Shown piece by piece: positions 46,606 through 59,252 of a stretch of DNA of 64,000 bases. Where the stretch lies: assembly GCA_916700875.1 (NCBI GenBank), contig CAKAKS010000039.1, positions 23,581,315 through 23,645,314 on the forward strand. Direction: 5' to 3'. The position numbers and the translations under genes are program-made. The notes under the pieces are model-generated. The model was not told the origin of the DNA and made no database searches. It saw only the letters and a list, made by a program, of their open reading frames with translations. The DNA is from Sebastes aleutianus (lineage: Eukaryota; Chordata; Actinopteri; Perciformes; Sebastidae). Every line of letters starts with the position of its first letter. Position 1 is the first letter of the stretch.

Positions 46606-47208
46606 TAGGGTTGCAACCAAAGACTATTTTGATGATACATTTTTACTTTGATTAATCAATTATTAATTGGATAAAACATGTTTTTTAAAAAATTCCAAAA
46701 CAATATAACTATATATTTATTATTATTATTATTATTATTATTAGTAGTAGTAGAATTTTTAGCTTTTTATTGTCTATTTGCCCTTGTTTAAATTTGTTTA
46801 ATTTTTTTGTAAAGCACTTTGAACTTTGAAAAGTGCTCTATAGATAAAGTTTATTAATATTATAATGAAGAGAGAAAACAGACGGAAGATATTTCTTTCT
46901 GCTACGTTTGTTTTCAAATTAGTAACTGAAATCGTGCATTTGTCTCTGTACTTTTCTCCGCTGTATCGTTAGTCTCGGCCTCCGACACTTTCCAACTCAC
47001 ACCAGAGACGAACGGGAGACGAAGGAGACGCCGTCATCACGTGAGCTGCAAAAGCCACGGCATTGGCTGGCTTACTGCCCCCACGGAGACGTTGCTACAG
47101 CGCATGTCGTGCATCGTAACAGACTCAACTAATTGATGACCAAATTCATTGACAACTAATTTAATAATTGATAGTAATCAATTTAATCGATTAGTTGTTG
47201 CAGCCCTA
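46606..47208. mobile_element. Non-autonomous hAT-like transposon with perfect 8-bp duplication
   Basis: The ends TAGGGTTGCAACCAAAGAC and GATTAGTTGTTGCAGCCCTA are inverted repeats. They are flanked by the identical octamer CTAGGAGT at 46598-46605 and 47209-47216, diagnostic of hAT insertion. Internally there is an (ATT)n run near 46716-46742 and a LINE/SINE-like tail (AAAGCACTTTGAACTTTGAA) near 46812. It is 603 bp with no transposase. Confidence 0.9.
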
Positions 47209-47219
47209 CTAGGAGTCTA

Positions 47220-47600
47220 CAGCACTGGCTATTGCACTTAGGACAGTGGTAGACCTCAATGATAAAGTCAGCATGCTTACAATGACAAAGCTAACATGCT
47301 GATGTTTAGCAGGTATAATGTTTACTATCTTAGTTTAGCATGCTCACATTTGATAATCAGCACAAAACACAGCTGAGGCTGATGGGAATGTCAGTTGTTT
47401 TGCAGGTATTTGCTTATAAACCAAAGTACTGGACAGATGGTAGCGCTAGAGGAAAATTCAGGGGATCTCTAGGGGATGGACAATATGGCAGTCCGTCCAG
47501 TAGTTGTTGAGATATATCTGTCTGTGGATCAAAGTGGTTGACCAACCGACAGACCAGCATTGCCATCATCAGAGCCACGCCGCTAGCATGGCCACAAATG
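47220..47600 (+). repeat. Dispersed fish repeat
   Basis: It contains AACATGCTGATGTTTAGCAG, CAGCTGAGGCTGATGGGAAT, TAGTTGTTGAGATAT and GACCAACCGACAGACCAGCA ending in GCTAGCATGGCCAC. This is a family I recognise as abundant in teleosts, and a shorter minus-strand relative lies at 1785-1935. It is non-coding. Confidence 0.65.
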
Positions 47601-47741
47601 ACACAAATAATCATATAAAACAGATTTACAAAAAGTAGTTCACCCTTGGATTAAAAAGTCAGTGAATGGAATACAAATGCAACTGATGAGTCATTGGAAA
47701 GCAGCACTGCAGAACAGGACTCACCTTTAAAGAGACAAGCG

Positions 47742-47764
<23 letters not shown>
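47742..47764. repeat. (CA)n microsatellite
   Basis: About 23 bp of CA repeats. Confidence 0.85.
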
Positions 47765-47772
<8 letters not shown>

Positions 47773-47886
47773 CACTTTTAAGGTAATAGAGCCACTGTGG
47801 GGAGGTCACGGGATAGAAAAGGCTGCATTGGAACTTAATTCTACGTTTTCCTGCTTGCAATCAACTGTGACAGGTTCACACAGTGA

Positions 47887-47914
47887 AACAAACAAACAAA
47901 CAAACAAACAAATG
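47887..47914. repeat. (CAAA)n microsatellite
   Basis: About seven CAAA units directly follow a CACAGTG heptamer-like string at 47879-47885. See the rejected list for why this is not called a recombination signal. Confidence 0.85.
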
Positions 47915-48355
47915 AACAAAAAAAGACTATTGTCGTTGCTTTAATTTTGATTCCATTTGCATCTGTTTGGAGTTCATAATATGTTCGTATTATTACATCC
48001 CCACGGTATCCAGTAACTAACTATCCCTGTTGCTATTGTGCCACTGTGAGATAACACCCACATAGAAACCCAGATTGAATGTTAGAGGAAAAGGGTGAGA
48101 GCAGGTAATATACTGAGGTACTAAAATAGACAGCTCCCATCACAGAATTGAATTAGGCTCACAATGCAACTTCTGGCTCACTGTAACTGCCTCCATCACA
48201 CCCACTTTAAACCGTAAACAGAACCATAGTCACATATGATACCCTGTACAAAGACAGACTTAGTGCTGATTCATGTTAACCAGAAATCTCAAACTGATTC
48301 AAACAACAGTAGGCTAATGGAATGGGTGCCTCTGCTGGTGAGACTCATATTCATT
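47915..48355. other. Gene-free stretch
   Basis: No gene signal and no repeat recognised. Confidence 0.4.
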
Positions 48356-49103
48356 TAGGGATGTCACGAGAACTGATACTTCGGCACCAACTCTGTACCA
48401 AAATTAAAAAATTGGACGGTACTCGTTTTCTTCGGTACCGAACGATGCCTGTAATGATCATTTGTTACCGGAGCGGAGGTACTGGAGATGCGATTCTTTC
48501 AGATCTAATGGGGGTAGTATACGCTTCTAGTGTTCTCATCTGCCGTGAAATGAAGGAAGAAGAAGAATGCCGTAACAGCACGGAAAAAAACAACAACACA
48601 AGACGTGAAAGATGGCAGCTGCTGCTGCAGCGCTACCTCCGCCTCAACTCGGTGAGAAAACAAATAGCAAGAGTCGGATATGGAAGTACTTTGCGTTCGA
48701 GGCGGATTCACAAGGAGTAATAATAGATTCGCAAAAAACAGTATGTGGTGCAGTAACGGTGCCGTCGTATTTTTCTTTCCAAAGGAGGAAATACTTCCAA
48801 TTTAGCAAAGCACCTCAAAGACAGACATCCAGACAATATTGTTAGTTTTAAATACTTGAAGGCTACATGCCACTGTTCTGTTTTGCAATGTTAATAGACG
48901 TTTGTTTTCATTTATTACTTAAAGGCTACATGCCTCCGTTTTTTGTAATGTTCAAATGTTTTAATAAAGGAGTGCGTGTTGAATTACATGGGATTTTTTT
49001 ATTTATTTATTTTTTTACCGTGGTATCGAATTGGTATCGAGAATCGTGTAAATTCACTGGTATTGGTATCGACTACTAGATTTCTGGTACCGTGACATCC
49101 CTA
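48356..49103. mobile_element. Non-autonomous hAT-like transposon (748 bp)
   Basis: The ends TAGGGATGTCACGAGAAC and GGTACCGTGACATCCCTA are inverted repeats with recurring GGTAC/GGTATCGA motifs just inside. The flanks TATTCATT and CATTCAGT agree at six of eight positions, a decayed 8-bp duplication. The 132-codon frame inside (48322-48720) has no transposase features. A fragment of the same left end recurs at 63686-63760. Confidence 0.75.
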
Positions 49104-51560
49104 CATTCAGTATCTTTTTGTTGGCAAAAACATTTTAGGTGTACGTGCTCCTCTGCATTTTCTTAGATATATGTTTTAAATCGCTCCTATTTTTCCATTC
49201 AGGGGGAAGTTAAGTGTGGCATGGCTGTGTTCCTGCCCAATAACACAAGACATCCAGTAACCTGCTGCCTTAAAATTCAGCTACTCAGCATGGTCTCCTC
49301 CCACACCAGGGAGTCGGTCTAATGTGACACTGTTGTATGTTTGTAACATGTTTGCTCTCACAAGTGGGGCCTGACTTGTCAGCCTTAATCTCTGGCCTCT
49401 CTCCCTGGTGGCTCTCTGCAGGCTCAGGGCAATCAACACTTGTTTCTGTCAGAGCAGAATGAGGAGCGAGGGATCTTTGACATGATGCTGAGGCTCCTCC
49501 AGGTTCACTCATCCCTCTCTCTCTCAGTGGGAGGCCCCTTGCAGGCGCAGTGCACGGAGAACAACACAGGGAAATGTATGGTGTGTTTGGAGGTCAACCA
49601 TTCCTTTCATTTTTAATAACCGTCTGGCGTCTGGGTATCTGGGATTTATAATATTTATGAAGGCTGTATCTGTTGCAGACAGGATATAAAATGCAATAAA
49701 TGCTACCATATTTCCTCTGGACTAATTAGGCCTGGAGTCATGGCTATCAGTGTGACCCTGGTGAATGAGACTTCTAGGCCAGGACAAAAGGAAATTGTGA
49801 AATGCATGGCTCCTTGCATAATGGGCCCCCCTCACAAGCCCTCTTCAGCACAGGCCCTCACGGTGGCCCACAGAGAAAGTGAAAAAAAAAGCAATTTTGT
49901 GTTTGGTTTGCGGTTGGAGTCTAAGGGCTGAGTGATATGTATCACCAGAGGAACATTTTGTGTTTTGAAACCTCATAGCGGTTGTAGCAGACAGGAAATG
50001 AGACAGGGTTTTTCATTTCCCTGTTGCTATCTTCACTCACAAACTAAATAAGGACCTCTTTGCCACTGGGCCCCGATTTCATCTACCTACTATTCACATT
50101 GCAAAAGGAAGACGGCAGTTCTGTAATCAGGAATGTAATCTACATCATGAATTTCATATTCATGGTAAATGCTGAAAAGCAACAGGGTCAAGAGCTCCGG
50201 GGGGGAAAAGAAAAAAGGGTTGGTAAGATAATTGATTTCACTTTCTGGACAGACTTGGAACTGGTGGGATGTGAGAAGGATGGAGTGATTGACGCGTCGG
50301 TAAGCTGTGAAGATGCATGCTGAATGATGGATAGATGTCATCGCGAAAGTAACAAGCAAAGCTGTCTGATTTTATCACCTTATTATGTTGTTGTGGCTGG
50401 CGGAGGGGCAAATTGCACATCTCTCTCAAGTAATATCCCGCTTTCTCTGCTTGCACCTTCTCAGTTTTCTGTGTCCTTTTTTTTCAATCAATGCATGCAT
50501 GTATTTTCACTATCCATCGCTCTTCATTTTTTTTTTTTTGCATACAAGCGGTGCAAGCAGCTTTTTGTGTGGGAGGTTGTCCTTTACATTAATACCTGCG
50601 CCTGTCATGTGCTGTGCAGTTATTTCATATTTACTCCTCCTCTTTGTTCCTTATTTTTTGCCAGCTTTTACTTCCACTCGCTCTTTATAACTGCAGAATT
50701 TCTCTCCCAAGACGCCTCCCACATGCCCTCTCCCATTTGTCTCTCTGATTAATATAAAACCTGCTCCCACTTGCCCCACTATTTCACGGAAAAACCAAAA
50801 CAATTGGTGGCTATTTGATTGGCCTTGGCCTTCATGGATGCTGGGGGAATTGAGGAGAAAAAGCAAAAGCATTTGATCTATTCATCCATCCGCATGGAAA
50901 TCAATAGGCTCTGTCTCTCAGACACACCTCCACCGTCCACGCTCACTTTTTATACCACAGGAATTCTGCCCACCGTCTGAGGCAGCTGTACAAGCGTTAA
51001 GTGGACACGGCCAGGGGCGTCGAGTCCCACTGCTGCAATAAACACTGTCATCTGCGTAAATTCAAATGATATAACACATTTACAGATGAAATACTGCTGT
51101 GAAACAAGATTAGAGCAATTTGTGTATAAAGAGGAGGAACTGAGACATAGGCTGGCAGCTGTGAAGTTTTACAAAGCTTATTTAACCGTACAGTAAAGCA
51201 GGTGTGTCTCTGCAACACAGCGTATGCTTTTGTTCCTCTCCAAATGAGACTAGTGGCTTTGCCCCAGGCTTTATTGGCTGCTTGTTAACCTTTTTAGATG
51301 GCAATGAAAAGGTTACTCTGCTCATTGTTTTTGTCCCCTATGATTTATAAGTTTACTCTCCTGTGTGTTTATTTGCAGAGTCGAAGCAGGTGCGCCTACT
51401 GTATATGGAATCTGCTTGTGCTATAAGCTATAAAAAGGAGGTTGCTGTCATCTCGTCATCGCAAAACATGCTGTGATATTGCTCAGCAGTATATTTGGTG
51501 GATGATGTTTTGAAAGATATATTATGCGACAGCATAATAATGTAGTAGTATTATGGGTGT
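49104..51560. other. Gene-free stretch
   Basis: Several 60-140-codon frames exist (the longest at 50324-50752 on +), all in low-complexity or T-rich sequence with no known domain. No repeats recognised. Confidence 0.45.
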
Positions 51561-51579
51561 AGTTTGGTTGTATTTGCAC

Positions 51580-51790
51580 TCGATGTTCATTGTTTTGGTC
51601 TTGGTGCACTTTCACTGATCTCATTAGTGTAATATCCAGATGCAGCGGGCAGCTGTTTTCAGCAAACAAGCTCTGCTAAACCCCACTGTACACTGCTGAA
51701 CATAGTGAAGCATCAACCTGCTATATTTCCCTCAGGAGTTGGTGGAGACCAAAACAGAGCTAAAAGCATACCCAAAGCATAATGTAAACA
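51580..51790. repeat. Dispersed repeat, copy 2 of the 25.6-kb family
   Basis: Shares GGGCAGCTGTTTTCAGC, TCTGCTAAACCCC, TTTCCCTCAGGAGTT and ACCAAAACAGAGCTAAAAG with 25555-25870 in the same order. Confidence 0.65.
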
Positions 51791-51852
51791 AAGGAGTATG
51801 GACCAGGGAAAAAAAAAAGTCAGTTTATTATATAGCACAGCAAAATAATGAG

Positions 51853-52400
51853 AAATCAAGTTTATTTATATAGCACAGTTTAAAAACAACCTGTGGTTGA
51901 TCAGAGTGCTTTACACAGTGAAAAGGAAAAAGGCAGAAATTGACAAATGACACAATGTCAAAAACACATATTGACCTGTATAGCCAGAGAAAATAAGCAG
52001 TTTTTTTTTGCCGGCATTTGAAGGATTTGAAGCATTCGATGATGGGGGCTGATCGAACATGTAGGGAGGCAATTCCACAACTTGGGCCCGGCCACAGAAA
52101 AAAGGCACGGTCACCTTTACGCCTCAAACGACTATCAGGGATGGAAAGCAGCAGCTTATCTGATGACCTCAATGTTCTAGGAGGACAGCTGGGATGTAAA
52201 AGGTCTCTGAGATACCCTGGATCTAGCCAGTTCAAAGCTTTAAAAGTAGAAAGTAAAATCTTGTTGTCAACTCAAAATTGACTCTGAGCTATAGTGCGTT
52301 GCAGGCGAGAAGAAATAAAGGCATGAATTATTGTCTCCAAATCTCTAAAGATCTAAAAGATTCACTTAAGGAGCTGTTGGAAAGGCAATGATACCAAACA
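51853..52400 (-). mobile_element. Dispersed retroelement-like repeat with LINE-type end
   Basis: On the minus strand this ends in TGCTATATAAATAAACTTG, a 3' end common to fish LINE/SINE families. The body carries CTCAATGTTCTAGGAGGACA and GATGTAAAAGGTCTCTGAGA on the + strand, strings I recognise from a dispersed teleost repeat. Open frames across it (87 and 135 codons) show no known protein. Confidence 0.55.
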
Positions 52401-55400
52401 CAAGTATTCACATTAGCAACTACACACTAGCGATGCATTAATTATAAGGCAGTTCCTGATTCATCCCTTACTTGTTACTTGGTAACTACTCAAAATTTTG
52501 TGTACTGTATTTTAAAGTGTTAGTGGTATATTATACGTGTACATTTGTCACTACTTTAGGCTTTGTTCAGACTTTAAACTAAACCACTCCTGAGTCATTT
52601 TACTTATCCCTGAATAGTTATCACCAAATGCTCTGAAGCCCCTCCTGCTAGTGAGCTGCTGCTACAGGGGAGTTCCAATATCCCATTACAGTATTTCCAA
52701 GATTGCACATAACCCATGTAAAAATAGTTTAAATGTGCCCTGATTAGCTGCGCAGAGGTGACATTAACAAGACCATATTTCCTCATTTCTAACCTAATTT
52801 ATGTTGCCGCTTCAGGACAACTGACGCGACAGTCACCGTTTGGCTCTGGCGTGCAGCATAAAGGACGTAAAAAAAGCAGAACGTTGGCATCGGGGCACAT
52901 TCTGCAGGAAGAGAGGGACACAAAGTGAAATGCTGATTGAAAAGAGGAGAAAATCAATCAAGCGAGCCCGTGTGATTGACAGCTTGCCAAGGTGTTTTCT
53001 GTGGAGGTGTCAAGAACAGCACAATTGCTCTCCCCCGTCCTCCCTCTCTCTTTCTGTTTCCCTCTCTCTCTCCCTGTCTCATCCATCACTTGCCTCTTCA
53101 CCCATCATCACACTGTCGTCTCCTCCTAAATGTCTCACCAAACTCCCCCAATATCTCTCTCACTTTTCATTCCATTGTTCCTGCTCTTCAGCTATCCCTC
53201 GCACACCCTCCCATGTTCTCTCCCGGTTGCTTCCTCGTTTTCTTTCGCAGAGAAACATACATTGCCAAACATTTAAGGCTGCAGACCGGCGCTCCTTTAA
53301 TCTTGTTGTTCTGTAACCTTCAGAGGGGAAGAAAGAGCTGCTCCACTTGTGTTACCTTTAAACAACTACACCAAGCCATCCTTTATGCTCGCACTTTCTC
53401 ATTACTCAACTCCAGTGAAGTCGCTGGTTTGTGTTATTTGTTTTCATTATACCCCTCAGATACATTACAGTGGCAGGATGGACAAAAACAGAGTGGAGGG
53501 AAAAGGCAATAGGCCACCGCCGTAGCTGCATGTGGAGTCTCAGCACAGCACCAAGAGGGCATTGAGTGCATGCAGGATAGCTGAAAAACGCAGGGTGAGG
53601 CCTCATTAATGGCAACACATCGACAAAATAATTCTGTCGCTAATGGCGGCATTGAAAAAAGCGTGAGCTTTTTTTTTTCTCGTACGACTTTGCCTCATTT
53701 GTCTCTGAAAGGGCAACGTGTTCACTTTCAATCACTTCTAACATTTCACTTCTAACTTTTTGAGTGATTGTCTGAACTCTCCATCTTTGTAAAGGTGGCG
53801 AGGAAACAGGGCTTGAGCACTGTTTTACAATTTCACATCACTGAGGTGGAGCCATATTTGCTTTTTGATAACACCTTGGCTACTGTAACATCGTAGACAC
53901 GCTTTTTAAATCTGTGAAAGTTCTGTTTGTTGATGATAAAGGATTGATTCTGCTTCAAATGTTATTTTATTTTTCGGATATATTTTATATATTAAAAAAA
54001 TATCAAAAAATAAAAGTGTTTTGCAGGCCAGGCATCAGCTTTTGGTTGGAAACTGAAAATATGTCACCTCATATTTTGAGTAATTAAGATACTATGCAGT
54101 TATATGTCCGCTTAATAATGAAAATATGATATGTATACATGCCATGTGTATGTTGCACTTCCTTTGCAGTATAATTTTCCGTCCAGCTCAAAGATGTGGG
54201 GATACTTCAACTCCCAAAACTTCACAAATTTCCTTTTGGTTTTCGTTCAGGTCATGTGGTTCTTTGTGAGTTGAATCAATTTGCACAGTCGTTTGTGATG
54301 TTGACGGGTCAGTCGAACTTTTCACCCCACAGTCAAACAACTGAATTGGCTCCACCCCTGTCTCTAAAACAGTTGCCTGTGTGCAAACGAGTAAACGCAC
54401 CAACACGCATGCAGCGTTGTCACATGCAGCGTTGTCTGTTTTCGGTTATTAAATATCACTGATGCAAGAATTATTAAAAATATATTTATTTCGGGGTGCA
54501 CGTTTTGCTGTTTGCTGTCCCCATTTTTTATATGTTAAAAAGCGTCTGCCAATGATGGCAACCAAAGGTCAATAATTGGTTGCCAATTTCTGAAAATGGT
54601 TGCCAATGGCAAATTGGCAATCCTTACTGTCAAACACGTGTAAATGTTATTTGTATTTTAGTAGTGATAACTGTTTAATGATTTCACCCAGGAAACATAA
54701 TACCACACAAAACTGCACAAGTACAAGGTTTTCTCACTATTGATGGACCAGACGCTAAGATGTCTTTATTCAGACATGACAATATACTGTACTTTCAGGG
54801 AGCACCAGCTACACTGACAATGAGATACAACAAGCGCCCTCCATCCACTGTCTGGTTACTATAGTTACAATTTTACACAATGCTTACTGAACAACATAGT
54901 TTCCTATACATTTGTTCATACACAACTTATTTGCAATAGCCAATATGTTTTGTGTGAAAGGTACTGCCTGGATTACATCATATGTTTCAATATAGGAGGA
55001 ATATATAATATATAATATATATATAATATATAGGCAGCAATTATGATTCTGGTGGTTCCAAAGGTATCTGGAAAAGCAACTTTAGGCTGCTATAGATTAG
55101 TTTTGTAGGAGATAAGGTTGTTCTTACTTCTGCAATTCACAGAACTTTTGATTTTGCAAAAGATTTTGAAAGCAATAATACTTTTTAGCTTTTAGGTTAT
55201 GAGTTATGTGCTATTGTGAACTGTACACACACTTAAACACTGTAATCTAGTCTATGAAACAAAGGAGAATGCAGAATAATTGTTTTGCCTTTTGTCAAGC
55301 ATCCGTTGAAGCTTTCTGTGGGAAGTTATTTGTTTTTGTTCAGTCAACATACTTCTGTCTGTATTCATTCTTAGCATTTTCATACTATTTTAGACTGTCA

Positions 55401-56229
55401 TTGTTCACCTGTCAGATCTCCACAAAGATTTTTTTTACTGGTGGAATAATTTGTGCAAAATTGCCATCCATAATATTCCCCATCTACATCCATTTACAAC
55501 CATGTTAGCTGTCTGTAACTACTGTAAAATTGAGTGTAATATGACTAATGCATATTCCTGTGACTGGAAATGGTGCATGTTTGTTTTCCCTTCAGTTTTG
55601 TAAGTTTCTCTCAGTCCTTGAAAATGTGTTGAAGGTAAGTTGAAGCAGCTGCTTTGTGTCAGTTACGTCCATAAGAGACTGCACTGTGCGAAGGGATGGG
55701 AATCTGGGAACCAAGCCCTGTTGAAATGACTTGTCAGTCAGTCTGCACTTCTGTATTAAAAAGTGCAGAGAAGACATATTGACTCAACCATCCCTGAGTG
55801 CCCTTGCTGGCTGGCTCCTAGACGGAGGGAGCCTTGATGCTAATTATAATGGGAAGACAAAGTCTCCCAGCGGGCAAGTTAAGAGAAATATAGTAGGATC
55901 ACCAAAATGATGAATCATGTCTTTTAGTTCCGCAGCTATAAGGAGTTTATTATTTTATCACTCACTGCTCTCAGCATGCAGTTATTTTGGTACTAAAACG
56001 ATGAATTGTGTTTGTTTATCATTACCAACTAGAACACTTAGTATTTTTTTCTTTAGGGCAAAGAGGACAAGGTTTGTTTTGTTGGGTGAACACACTGGAC
56101 TTTGTGGAGCACTGGAGCAAACACACTTGGACATATTTGCAATGCAAACACATGTTGAATCACAGTGAAGACAGCTAATTTAGGTCGGCCGCACGTTTTT
56201 AATATTTTTGTCATCGAGAAAACTACATG
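52401..56229. other. Gene-free stretch
   Basis: A pyrimidine-rich tract around 53030-53230 gives overlapping 158- and 178-codon frames rich in Ser, Leu and Pro that look accidental. A TATAA-rich palindromic tract lies at 55003-55032. No exon pattern or named repeat recognised. Confidence 0.45.
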
Positions 56230-56393
56230 GTAAATGGTAAATGGACTTGCATTTATATAGCGCTTTTCTAGTCTTCTGACCACTCAAAGTGCTTTACACT
56301 ACATGTTCATTCACCCATTCACACACACATTCATACACTGATGGCAGAGGCTGCCAAACAAGGTGCCAACTTTGCCCATCAGGATCTACATTT
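56230..56393 (-). mobile_element. SINE tail, minus-strand copy
   Basis: TGGACTTGCATTTATATAGC followed by GCTTTTCTAGTCTTCTGACC and ACTCAAAGTGCTTTACACTA is the reverse of the tail seen at 41350-41410. The tRNA-like head is degenerate or missing. Confidence 0.7.
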
Positions 56394-56764
56394 GAATTTT
56401 CAGTCATGAAATGTTCACATTCAGGAAAAGAGAAATCAGTAAATTATGTGTCCTCCAGGAATGTTGTTGCATTTATTAGTCATTTTCTTTATTCAAATTG
56501 AATGATTTTAAATCATCCATTTATTGGTAGTTTACTTCACACGACTTCGGCATCTTCACAAAATAATTATGGAATTTAATATTTTCCCTTATTAAAAAAG
56601 GATGAACTATTAGTCAAGAAATGGTTGTAGCGCATTAGTCAAAATCTAAATCACAAAATGTATTACATTTTAAAATTACATTTTTACATTTCTGTCTGTT
56701 CACAGATCAAACCAACAAGATACAACATGCTAATTAGTGAGCGTTAGAAGTGCTTGTCGGCATA
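56394..56764. other. Gene-free, A/T-rich stretch
   Basis: Nothing recognised. Confidence 0.4.
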
Positions 56765-56860
56765 TTTTTTAATAGACAGAGCCAGGCTAGCTCCCCCACG
56801 ATACCGGACTAGCTCTGCTTAACGTACAGACATGAGAGTGGGATTGATCAATCTGATCCA
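56765..56860. repeat. Fragment of a dispersed fish repeat
   Basis: GACAGAGCCAGGCTAGCTCC and ACAGACATGAGAGTGGGATT, about 35 bases apart, match the edges of a repeat I recognise from teleost genomes, with the middle shortened. Confidence 0.5.
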
Positions 56861-57334
56861 ATGGACACACTGGATGCATGAGCAGCGTGTAATGGCTACC
56901 TCGCTGAACTGTTGCGTCTCTCACGTGTGGGGTGTCCAAACCAACAGCGTTTCTGCTGCTGCTGGGCTGCTGCTGCCAGCCCTTTCTTTCTACATAGAGT
57001 TTGCCTTTCATAATGGCAATTTCATTTCAATATCAATGTCATTTAGTTTTATTTTAGACAGAAAAAGGGTTAAGAAGCGTGTGCTCATTTGTAAATAATA
57101 ATAATAATACATAATTAAAAGCTGGCACATGCAAGTCACTGCATTTTCCACAACAATGTTCTGCAAATATTTCAGAATAAAAGCCTTATTTTAACAAATG
57201 ACGGAATTTTGTTGACAGGAAAAAAAATGCTAGGGCTTTTATTTTGAAATAGAAACAGGAAATGTTGAGTTAAAAATAAAGATTAACTTTTTTCCCATGT
57301 TTTTGACATATTCTACAGATATGGACATCGAAAC
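56861..57334. other. Gene-free stretch
   Basis: An ATA-repeat patch lies near 57097-57109. No gene signal. Confidence 0.4.
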
Positions 57335-57620
57335 TGTGGTAATGTTGCAGGTATGACGTCAGTGAAAATGATCTTTTGACCATATATTATCTGTTTTAGC
57401 TGTGATAGGCGAGACCTCAAATATCTAGAAGCGACGCAGCTGATACGAGCCGCGCTGCTCAGTCGGGCTATGTGGCTTCTCTAACCTGTTAACATGGGCA
57501 CCAAAATAGAGAGCAAGAGGTTCTGCGACGTACACACACTGCTCACACGTCCTATGTGGCCCGGCGGTGACTCTGCAAGAAAGCAGATAAGCAAAAAGTC
57601 AAACTATTCCTTCAATAACA
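57335..57620. repeat. Probable dispersed repeat (CpG-rich core)
   Basis: The core contains GACGCAGCTGATACGAGCCG and CAGTCGGGCTATGTGGCTTC, strings I associate with a fish MITE. There is no second copy in the window and the limits are uncertain. Confidence 0.4.
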
Positions 57621-59244
57621 TCATATTTATGATATGAGCATTTTTAATCATTATAGCACTACTCTGTCTTGATGACTTTATCAAAAATATGAGGAGCAAA
57701 TTCTATCCTAGAGGGACCACACATTCCCCCCCAAGTAGCTTGGCTGTGTTTAGATAATTGAAATTGTGGTTATAGAAGCAAATGTCACCGGCAATCTAGA
57801 GGTAATTCAGGGAACGGTAGCTCTCGTCACACCTAGGGATGCTTCAATAAATCAGTTACTAGCATCTGCAGATATTACCAGTCAAATATGATCATTCCAT
57901 CTGATTTGGTGGAGCAGAAAATGTGAACAAGATGCCTGATATGTAAGCTGCCAAACAGTGCATTACCTCGCTATACATCTGCTATTAGGAGAAATGTCAC
58001 ACTCACACTACCAGTGCAAAATCATACTCGGTAACGCATGAAATCTTCAATGCAAGTGTCTTGAAATTCTACATGTTATACTATTGAATCTTTAATATGA
58101 GGTCAATTTAATGATGCATCTAAAGATAAATTGTCCTAATTATCTAAAAATGATGAATCAGAATCAGTCATTACTTTCCCATGTTTTACTAATTGATTCA
58201 CACACAGATGTAAAATGTTGGATTAAATAAATATAAGATAGCAAGTTGCAACACAGATGAGTTGAAGAGCAGAGATTGGAAATGGGAAAAACTTCAGATC
58301 AGATAAAATAGCAACTGGAATTAAAGCGGAAAGAAAAAAAAAAAATCAATGAAAAAGCAAGGGAATAGAAGAGGACGAGACTTGTGATGCGAAAGTAGGG
58401 AGAAGGAAATCAATAAGACCCGTCTTTTGATGAGACACTCCCAACGTGAACGTGATAGTATAGTTCTCTTGTGGACTGTAGTGTTTTAGTGATAGTATGT
58501 GACAGATAAGTTGAATCATCAGATCCTCTCCAGTCTGATCATCTTCAGAGTCCAATATGCGTCCATTTAGAGTGATGTTTCCTGGCCAAATCCTGGCCGG
58601 GGCCGAGTAAAGTAAGTACTTCCTTGGTTGAGAGTGGCAGCCATTCAACGCAGTGTTGTGTGGGGGTTCTAAAAAAGGTCTGATTGTTGAGACAGAAGAT
58701 TAGAAGGAAAGTGTTGAGGGTGAAGGAGCCAGGGGCAGAGATGAGAGCCCAGGCAAAGCAGAAGAAAGGTGCAGTAAGAAGAAAGGAAGAAAGATGTAAT
58801 AGAAATGAAAGGGCACTCCTGCTGTTGATAATTGGAGTAGTGATGTGCCAACACAGTCTGAGAGGTTTTCCACCTGAGGGTACTCTACCACAGGGGCCCA
58901 GACACTGAAACCACATTACAGCCCTCCTGTGTGCACTAGCCGGTATCCTCCTCTGGCTGGAGCTTGACAAGGAGGAGAGAGCAGAACAGAATACATGAAA
59001 GAAAAATGCACTTCTCTGCTCTTTTCTGTCCATTTTCTGCAAGACATCCACTCGTAGTCCAGTGTGGAACAGTGCTGAAGGTTTTTCTGGCCAAAGTCCA
59101 TTGAGTTTGAGATATCATCAGTGTGGCTGATTCCAAAAAAGCGCTTGACAAATGTCGAATTTTAGATCCTGTATGCTTGCCATGCCCCATTAATGATCAT
59201 TTCTTCCTCTTTCTCCAGATGAACTATATATGTAGTTTTACAAT
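57621..59244. other. Gene-free stretch
   Basis: Minus-strand frames of 100-168 codons (58346-59051) show no known domain and no conserved splice context. Nothing else recognised. Confidence 0.45.
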
Positions 59245-59252
59245 ACAGATGC

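Noticed and set aside
47879..47914. A recombination-signal-like site (CACAGTG heptamer followed by A-rich repeat)
   Set aside because: The heptamer is perfect, but the following CAAA repeats only mimic a nonamer at any spacing. No antigen-receptor segment is nearby.
52840..53512. Overlapping 158- and 178-codon plus-strand frames
   Set aside because: Composition follows a pyrimidine-rich tract (Ser/Leu/Pro) and the overlapping frames share no known protein.
58346..59190. A cluster of minus-strand frames up to 168 codons
   Set aside because: Several overlapping frames of similar length, no recognisable motif and no exon boundaries. Likely chance.
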